A stretch of DNA of 10,148 bases from the NCBI GenBank assembly GCA_934511545.1, contig CAKSWM010000032.1:1-10148 (forward strand), in the 5' to 3' direction. Position 1 is the stretch's first letter. The number at the start of each line of letters is the position of its first letter. The notes beneath the pieces were generated by a model. The model did no database searches. It was not told the origin of the DNA and saw nothing but the letters and a program-made list of their open reading frames with translations. Of the stretch, positions 6,213 to 10,148 are shown one piece after another. This DNA is from an uncultured Oscillospiraceae bacterium. GTDB taxonomy: Bacteria; Bacillota; Clostridia; Oscillospirales; Oscillospiraceae. The position numbers and the translations under genes were made by a program.

Positions 6213-6474
6213 ACAAAGGGACAGGGAATAATTCTCCGGCTCACGGAGATTTATATAAATGTGTGTTCCGAAAGCAGTCGCGCAAAGTAACCTATCCATC
6301 AGCGAATCGGGCCATATCGCCCACAGCACCATACAGGTCGCAGCCAGTCGCGAATCGATGCAGAGTGGTTCTAGCGTGAAAGCACCGGAATCGGGAAGGC
6401 GGAAGTTTATTGAAAACAGAATACCGGAAGTAGCCCCGTGTTCACTTTGGATGAACACGGGGCTGTTGTTTTTT
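6213..6474 (+). ncRNA. Candidate stand-alone structured RNA, about 260 nt, family not recognised
   Basis: The segment has its own promoter and ends in a strong terminator, with no credible protein between. Local structure: hairpin TCTCCG/CGGAGA (6233-6249); GGGC/GCCC (6309-6322); an imperfect GTG-TTC/GAA-CAC stem near 6365-6385; and the terminator stem. Two 8-nt direct repeats occur: CAGTCGCG (6275-6282, 6345-6352) and GCGAATCG (6302-6309, 6350-6357). I looked for and did not find the signature sequences I know for RNase P, tmRNA, SRP, T-box, cobalamin, SAM, glycine, lysine or FMN RNAs. An ATG at 6259 opens a reading frame through the terminator, but it is serine-rich and unlike a protein. 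The 3' end faces the 3' end of the beta-helix gene, so this is not a leader or riboswitch for a downstream gene. Confidence 0.6.
6432..6474 (+). terminator. Strong intrinsic terminator of the candidate ncRNA
   Basis: A 13-bp perfect stem AGCCCCGTGTTCA (6432-6444) / TGAACACGGGGCT (6452-6464) with a 7-nt loop is followed by GTTGTTTTTT. On the minus strand no T-run follows the stem, so it works for plus-strand transcription only. The HAD stop lies about 290 bp upstream, so this signal belongs to a separate transcript or to a very long 3' tail. Confidence 0.93.
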
Positions 6475-6482
6475 ATGTACCG

Positions 6483-8252
6483 TTATTCGACTGCAAGGTA
6501 TATCTTTCCTCTGAGGCTGTATGCCGAGCCATTTCTGAACGGGATCTCCTCTCCGTCAACAAAAACTTTCAGCTTTTTGGGGTCGATCGCCTTTACGGCG
6601 CTTCCGGCCTCGATTTCAAGCGCCGTAAGCCAGCATTCGCCTGTCACGGTCCAGACAGCGCCGCCTGTCATGCGGACAATGACGCCGTTGTTGACCGTCG
6701 GAGCCGCATACTGCGTTATATTGGACAGCTCCTCGCGATTGTATTCGTTGATGAGAACAACGCCGGGGGCATATTCCGCCTTTGCCGAGCTGATAACGCC
6801 CTTGAGATTCGCATTATCAAGCTTCACCACAAGGTTCTTCGCGCCCTTGAGGTCATCGCCGTTATGCCGTTCGGGCGCCGTCTCGACCGGCAGCGGCGGC
6901 ATTTCCTCCGGCTCTTCTCCGGGCTTAGGCATTCTGGACTGCATTTCCGCCTTCTGGCACTGCCGCAGATCGGTCGTGGAGTTGAAAATATCGCCGTCGG
7001 CATGCATATCGCTGAGTTCAAGCACAACATTCAGGGCGGGATCCTCGTCTGTAAGGTCACGTCCTTCAGTATATGTATCCTCTATTCCGACGGGCACCGT
7101 AAAGCCGCCCGGACACATGCCGATCTCGTCATTATCCATAAGCTGGAGTATGGTCCCGTTGCCTCCTTTGAGCACGGACCGCTCCACACGGATCGCGGAC
7201 GCGGAGCCCTTTACCACAAACACGGATCTTCCGACGTCTATCGTTGAATCCTTTACGGTGAGAACACCGTTGTCGTCGTTCATTATCAGGGCTCCGAACC
7301 GGCGTCCCCGTATAACCGAGCCGTTATACACGTCAAAGGTCGCAACACCGCCCATTCCCATAAGGAATATCGGATATCCATATACGTCCACCTCGGTATG
7401 GTCATAACGGATATGGGTAGGTCCTATGCAGAACGCGCCATAGCCATGCGCGTCCGGTCCGGTCAGGACGAGCCTGCTGTCCTTGAAAAACATGTTGGCA
7501 TAGGTCGAGCCATCGATGGAACACACGCCCCAGCCGTTTGTGAGCAGCTCGCAGCGGTTGAAATACAGCGTTCCGTTATCGGTAAGCTGAGTCAGTCTGT
7601 TTGTACCCCGGACCGCAATGCCCCAGCTCCAATCGCCGAGATCATACTCCGGGCTCCAATTCATTATGCGGCAGTCGTCGCAGACCACGACGCTTTCGCC
7701 GCCGACATGGACCGCGCAGCGGGTAACGCCCGAGAAGTTCATCTCCGTATTGACAACCCTGACCTTTGACCGCCCATAGGCCGCTACGGCGGAGCCCATT
7801 CCCATAAAATCGTCGCTGCCCATTCCCGTGAAGTCAAATCTGGAGTTTGAAACCGTATATTCGCTGTCGCCGTCAACGACCACTCCGCAGAAGTCCGGAG
7901 CATTGGATGCAACATATATCCCGTCCGCACGGCGCTCCGTGATCTCTCCACCCCAGACAATTCCCGGAGCGCAATGCTTATTCAAAAGGATACCGTCATT
8001 GACAAGAACAGCTCCGTGCATGAGCAGGCGTTTGCGTTCTCCCATCGATACGGCCTCTTTGACATAGCTGTCCGCGAGGTCGATGCGGACATTGCCGTCA
8101 TAGCGTCCGGGCCGGATCTCGCGTCCCAGTCCGTTCACCGTAAGGCTCAGATACCTGTCCTCCGGCGCGGTGAGGCAGGCCCCCTCTTCGATAACAAGGC
8201 TGTCAGTCATCACAGCTTCACTTATAAGATGTATTCCGGCAGAAAATACCAT
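6483..8252 (-). CDS. Large right-handed parallel beta-helix protein, function unknown
   Basis: The 589 residues show a repeating strand-turn pattern of about 20-30 residues typical of a right-handed beta-helix, with rungs such as SEYTVSNSRFDFTG, SKVRVVNTEMNFSG, GTLYFNRCELLTNG, NMFFKDSRLVLTG, GVLTVKDSTIDVG and SAIRVERSVLKGG (about residues 110-370). A Pro/Glu-rich linker (MPKPGEEPEEMPPLPVE) then leads to a second, shorter helix-like part ending near VFVDGEEIPFRNGSAYSLRGKIYLAVE. Such folds occur in polysaccharide lyases, adhesins and scaffold proteins; no catalytic set can be assigned. No signal peptide, sortase motif or membrane segment is seen, so it is probably cytosolic. The ATG at 8252 is preferred over the TTG at 8258 because AAAGGA is 8 nt away. 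Divergent from an AraC-type regulator, which probably controls it. Confidence 0.8.
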   Translation of the reverse strand: MVFSAGIHLISEAVMTDSLVIEEGACLTAPEDRYLSLTVNGLGREIRPGRYDGNVRIDLADSYVKEAVSMGERKRLLMHGAVLVNDGILLNKHCAPGIVWGGEITERRADGIYVASNAPDFCGVVVDGDSEYTVSNSRFDFTGMGSDDFMGMGSAVAAYGRSKVRVVNTEMNFSGVTRCAVHVGGESVVVCDDCRIMNWSPEYDLGDWSWGIAVRGTNRLTQLTDNGTLYFNRCELLTNGWGVCSIDGSTYANMFFKDSRLVLTGPDAHGYGAFCIGPTHIRYDHTEVDVYGYPIFLMGMGGVATFDVYNGSVIRGRRFGALIMNDDNGVLTVKDSTIDVGRSVFVVKGSASAIRVERSVLKGGNGTILQLMDNDEIGMCPGGFTVPVGIEDTYTEGRDLTDEDPALNVVLELSDMHADGDIFNSTTDLRQCQKAEMQSRMPKPGEEPEEMPPLPVETAPERHNGDDLKGAKNLVVKLDNANLKGVISSAKAEYAPGVVLINEYNREELSNITQYAAPTVNNGVIVRMTGGAVWTVTGECWLTALEIEAGSAVKAIDPKKLKVFVDGEEIPFRNGSAYSLRGKIYLAVE

Positions 8253-8272
8253 TTGCAAGATCCTTTCTTTGC

Positions 8273-8300
8273 TGGCCGGAAGGTATCGGACCGCCGGCCA
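8273..8300 (-). promoter_or_regulatory. Leader hairpin upstream of the beta-helix gene
   Basis: Arms TGGCCGG (8273-8279) and CCGGCCA (8294-8300) form a 7-bp GC-rich stem, with an inner GGT/ACC stem (8282-8284/8290-8292). On the minus strand it lies in the expected leader, ending 6 nt before the AAAGGA ribosome binding site (8266-8261). It could stabilise the mRNA or be a protein-binding site. Confidence 0.4.
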
Positions 8301-8329
8301 AATTTTATTGTGCCATAGTCTTTAACCGC

Positions 8330-8358
8330 AGTATATAACCGAAAGCGGGAAAAAAATA
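8330..8358 (-). promoter_or_regulatory. Possible activator-dependent promoter of the beta-helix gene
   Basis: On the minus strand TATACT (8335-8330) is a good -10 box. The matching -35 position (8358-8353, TATTTT) is poor, as is common at promoters that need an AraC-type activator. The GACACTTTT repeats begin 3 bp upstream. The expected start near 8323 gives a leader of about 70 nt. Confidence 0.45.
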
Positions 8359-8360
8359 CA

Positions 8361-8390
8361 GACACTTTTAAAAACGAGGGGGACACTTTT
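8361..8390. promoter_or_regulatory. Direct repeat GACACTTTT x2, 21 bp apart (candidate AraC-type operator)
   Basis: GACACTTTT occurs at 8361-8369 and 8382-8390, start to start 21 bp, two helical turns. AraC-family dimers typically bind such direct half-sites. Relative to the beta-helix promoter the pair would cover about -38 to -67, as at an activator site next to a weak -35 box. The second copy is also part of GACA-CTTT-TGTC (8382-8393). Confidence 0.5.
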
Positions 8391-8423
8391 GTCATAATGA
8401 CCACTTGTTCAGCTCCGGCAAGG

Positions 8424-8452
8424 TTGATATATGGACAATATAATGATATATT
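8424..8452 (+). promoter_or_regulatory. Predicted sigma-A promoter of the AraC-family regulator
   Basis: TTGATA (8424-8429) and TATATT (8447-8452) with 17-bp spacing; start expected near 8459, giving a leader of about 28 nt. An alternative TATAAT at 8439-8444 has no matching -35 box. Confidence 0.6.
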
Positions 8453-8486
8453 TAATATAGTAACGTCAGAAAGGAGGATACAGTTC

Positions 8487-9755
8487 GTGAATACATCCCC
8501 AAAACGTCTCAACACGGATTCGGTGATGCGCGAAATATATATGTCCAGAATAATAGGCGGCCTTGTATTCGACAGAGAAACCGCGGAAGAACTGTGCAGG
8601 GGGATAAACGTCTCTTTCCCATGGAACGCTTTTGTCTCCGCGGTCATATATTTTGACGAAAGCTCCCCTGAATTATCCGGTGATAACCGGAACGCCGTCA
8701 ACTCGTTCCTCGACGAGATATACGCCGCGGTCCCACCGATGTTCGAGCCGGAATACAGGGCTTATATCGCGTTCAACGAGCGCTATCTCAACTGCCTTAT
8801 AAATCTTCCCGAAGACGGCGTCGGCGCGGTACCGCCGGGAAGCGACGCGTCAAAGGCAGTCCGGGATATAGGCGTCATCATGAGCCGCATTGCGGAGCAG
8901 ATCCATCGCGGCACAGGCGTGAAACTGCTCATAACGCTTGGCAACGCGGTCATCGGATTTGAAAACATCAAATCCTCTACAGCCGAGGCAAAAGACGCGC
9001 TTGCCTATGCGCACCTGCTCGGGCTCGGCAATACCGTCGTTTACTTTCAGGACTATGCCACTCCGCCGCTTCATTCAACGACAATCATACAGGACTGCCT
9101 TGAAAAGCGCGTCCTAAACTGCGCGCGGGCGGGGGATTACGAGGGCGCGCTTGCCACGCTCCATAATGTCGCCGACGAATTTTTTTACAACAGCATGCCC
9201 TCGATACGGATCGCCGAATGCCGGTTCGGCGCTTTGAAATCGCTCCTGATAAATGTTCTCAACGACATCCAGCAGGACATCGGCGAGGATTTTTTCATTG
9301 AGGACCGCAGCATCTCGCTCATCATAAACTCCGAGACACTGTCCGATTTTCTAAGGCTTACCGACCGGCTTTTCAGCAAGATCCTCTCCGCGACCGCGGA
9401 AAAGCGTATGCAGAGCATTCCTGTCTGGCTGACGCCGGTAAAGGAGTACATAAACCAAAACTACAAGGACGGTAATCTCAACATTTCAACAGTGGCCGAG
9501 TCGTTCGCGCTCAACCCCACCCAACTGTCCAACAGCTTCCGTGAACACTTCGGCATCGGCATCCTTGAGTATATACACATGCTCAGGCTGTCCGACGCAA
9601 AGCAGCTGCTGGGGTGCGGACTGAATCTCGACAGCATTGCGGAACAGATCGGCTACAGCTCAACACGCACGATGAGACGTGCATTCGCAAAATACGAGGG
9701 CGTCACTCCGGGAAGGCTGAACCGGCTTTCATGCGACCCTGCATACAATATATAA
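8487..9755 (+). CDS. AraC-family transcriptional regulator, YesN-like with degenerate GGDEF-like domain
   Basis: Predicted DNA-binding regulator of 422 residues. The C-terminal AraC domain (about 315-412) contains two helix-turn-helix units: ISTVAESFALNPTQLSNSFR (333-352), then LDSIAEQIGYSSTRTMRRAF (381-400) with GVTPGRLNR after it. Residues about 40-190 resemble the degenerate GGDEF-like domain of YesN/CdaR/PucR regulators, ending in SSTAEAKDALAYAHLLGLGNTVVYFQDY (163-190 region), followed by a helical linker. No receiver domain, sugar-binding cupin or membrane segment is present, so the input signal is unknown. The start is GTG at 8487, 9 nt after AAAGGAGG; an in-frame ATG at 8397 lies upstream of the promoter and is rejected. 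Divergent from the beta-helix gene, its probable target, and followed by a terminator before the MaoC gene. Confidence 0.88.
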   Translation: MNTSPKRLNTDSVMREIYMSRIIGGLVFDRETAEELCRGINVSFPWNAFVSAVIYFDESSPELSGDNRNAVNSFLDEIYAAVPPMFEPEYRAYIAFNERYLNCLINLPEDGVGAVPPGSDASKAVRDIGVIMSRIAEQIHRGTGVKLLITLGNAVIGFENIKSSTAEAKDALAYAHLLGLGNTVVYFQDYATPPLHSTTIIQDCLEKRVLNCARAGDYEGALATLHNVADEFFYNSMPSIRIAECRFGALKSLLINVLNDIQQDIGEDFFIEDRSISLIINSETLSDFLRLTDRLFSKILSATAEKRMQSIPVWLTPVKEYINQNYKDGNLNISTVAESFALNPTQLSNSFREHFGIGILEYIHMLRLSDAKQLLGCGLNLDSIAEQIGYSSTRTMRRAFAKYEGVTPGRLNRLSCDPAYNI

Positions 9756-9770
9756 CCGAATATCACCGGA

Positions 9771-9810
9771 AGCCCGGCAATGCAGGATCTGATGCATCGC
9801 CGGGCTTTTT
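9771..9810 (+). terminator. Intrinsic terminator of the AraC-family gene
   Basis: Outer stem AGCCCGGC (9771-9778) / GCCGGGCT (9799-9806), one mismatch, then inner stem ATGCA (9780-9784) / TGCAT (9793-9797) with an 8-nt loop, followed by five T. It separates the regulator from the MaoC gene. Confidence 0.88.
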
Positions 9811-9849
9811 CACTAATTTTTTGTCCGTATGTCCCATCAATATTGTCAC

Positions 9850-9878
9850 TTGTAAATAACATCTCCGACTTTTAAGAT
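9850..9878 (+). promoter_or_regulatory. Weak candidate promoter of the MaoC gene
   Basis: TTGTAA (9850-9855) and TAAGAT (9873-9878) at 17-bp spacing, each matching consensus at 4 of 6 bases. Such a weak promoter would fit activator control. The sequence at 9845-9858 matches 11 of 14 bases of the first GACACTTTTAAAAA site near 8361, overlapping this -35 box. Confidence 0.35.
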
Positions 9879-9919
9879 GGCTATATAGGAATAGACCGCA
9901 TCTTTCCGTCATAGCCATC
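9876..9919 (+). promoter_or_regulatory. Long stem-loop before the MaoC gene
   Basis: Outer arms GATGGCTAT (9876-9884) and ATAGCCATC (9911-9919) pair perfectly over 9 bp. Inside, after a 3x3 internal loop, GGAA/TTCC (9888-9891/9904-9907) and AGA/TCT (9893-9895/9901-9903) form a second stem around the loop CCGCA. No T-run follows on either strand, so it is not a terminator. It ends 6 nt before the AAGGAGG ribosome binding site and may be a leader structure or an operator. Confidence 0.55.
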
Positions 9920-9939
9920 ATAAAAAAGGAGGAACGTCA

Positions 9940-10148
9940 ATGCCGAAATGTGGCGTATATAACGAAGGAGAACTCAAACTTCTGGAGGTTTTCGAAAAAT
10001 TCGCAAAGCAGCGCGCGGGATGGGTACGCCCGATGCGCATCCGGGAGGCTACAAGAGACAATATCGCTCTCTGGGCACAGGTATTCGACTACCCGAATCC
10101 CCTTTGGAGGGACCCCGAATACGCAAAGGATTCCCGGTGGGGCGGCAT
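9940..10148 (+). CDS. MaoC-like (hot-dog fold) acyl dehydratase, N-terminal part, cut by window end
   Basis: Only 69 codons are in the window. The start ATG at 9940 has an ideal AAGGAGG site 7 nt upstream. The segment ATRDNIALWAQVFDYPNPLWRDPEYAKDSRWGG (about 37-69) matches the pattern of the FAS1-like/MaoC N-terminal dehydratase domain, where the usual text is close to DIRRWAxAxGDPNPLWxDEEYAxxSRWGGIxAPP. Members hydrate enoyl-CoA or dehydrate hydroxyacyl thioesters, often as two-subunit enzymes with a second MaoC gene next door. The catalytic Asp/His motif, if present, lies outside the window or in a partner protein. It is downstream of the AraC-type regulator with its own leader, suggesting the start of an acyl-CoA or related catabolic operon. 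Family confidence is moderate because of the short length. Confidence 0.7.
   Translation, partial: MPKCGVYNEGELKLLEVFEKFAKQRAGWVRPMRIREATRDNIALWAQVFDYPNPLWRDPEYAKDSRWGG

Noticed and set aside
6250..6300. Resemblance of GAAAG followed by CGCAAAG to a cyclic-di-GMP (GEMM-I) riboswitch
   Set aside because: The conserved second half of that aptamer (GGCCUAA and GGUAGC-type segments with the expected stems) is not found, and no gene lies downstream on the same strand.
6259..7407. Long plus-strand open frame of 382 codons starting in the gap and running over the beta-helix gene
   Set aside because: It reads straight through the strong terminator at 6432-6474, is serine-rich without recognisable domains, and most of it is antisense to the well-supported beta-helix gene.
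8397..8486. Upstream ATG extension of the AraC-family gene
   Set aside because: It would start upstream of the predicted promoter; the GTG at 8487 has a near-ideal ribosome binding site and the extra residues have no family match.

Overview
The window reads as chromosomal DNA from a moderately GC-rich, low-oxygen Firmicute of the class Clostridia, plausibly an Oscillospiraceae-like gut organism. The evidence is a darA-holB-ricT housekeeping order close to that of Bacillus subtilis, strong AGGAGG-type ribosome binding sites, sigma-A type -35/-10 boxes with 17-bp spacing, and intrinsic terminators. I see no tRNA, rRNA, insertion sequence, CRISPR array or phage gene. The organism assignment is inference.

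Left part (1-1490, minus strand): a 50-residue protein of unknown function and an M20D-family metallo-amidohydrolase. The amidohydrolase is divergent from a plus-strand operon (1652-4066) made of a PII-like cyclic-di-AMP receptor family protein (darA), the clamp-loader delta-prime subunit (holB) and the PSP1-domain protein RicT (ricT). This operon has its own promoter and ends at a strong bidirectional terminator shared with a convergent DUF362 gene.

Middle (4132-6146): the DUF362 gene and a HAD-IIA sugar-phosphatase-type gene are divergent. Their promoters lie back to back, and a 23-bp near-perfect palindrome covers both -35 boxes, which suggests one regulator for both genes. Between the HAD gene and the next gene is a 336-bp stretch with a good promoter, a strong terminator and no convincing protein. 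I read it as a stand-alone non-coding RNA of about 260 nt that I cannot assign to a known family.

Right part (6483-10148): a large parallel beta-helix protein on the minus strand is divergent from an AraC-family regulator of YesN-like build. A pair of GACACTTTT repeats 21 bp apart lies between them, placed like an AraC-type activator site for the beta-helix gene. Downstream of the regulator, after a terminator, begins a MaoC/hot-dog acyl dehydratase gene cut by the window end. The right part looks like the edge of an inducible accessory or catabolic locus that continues beyond the window; its substrate cannot be read from what is here.
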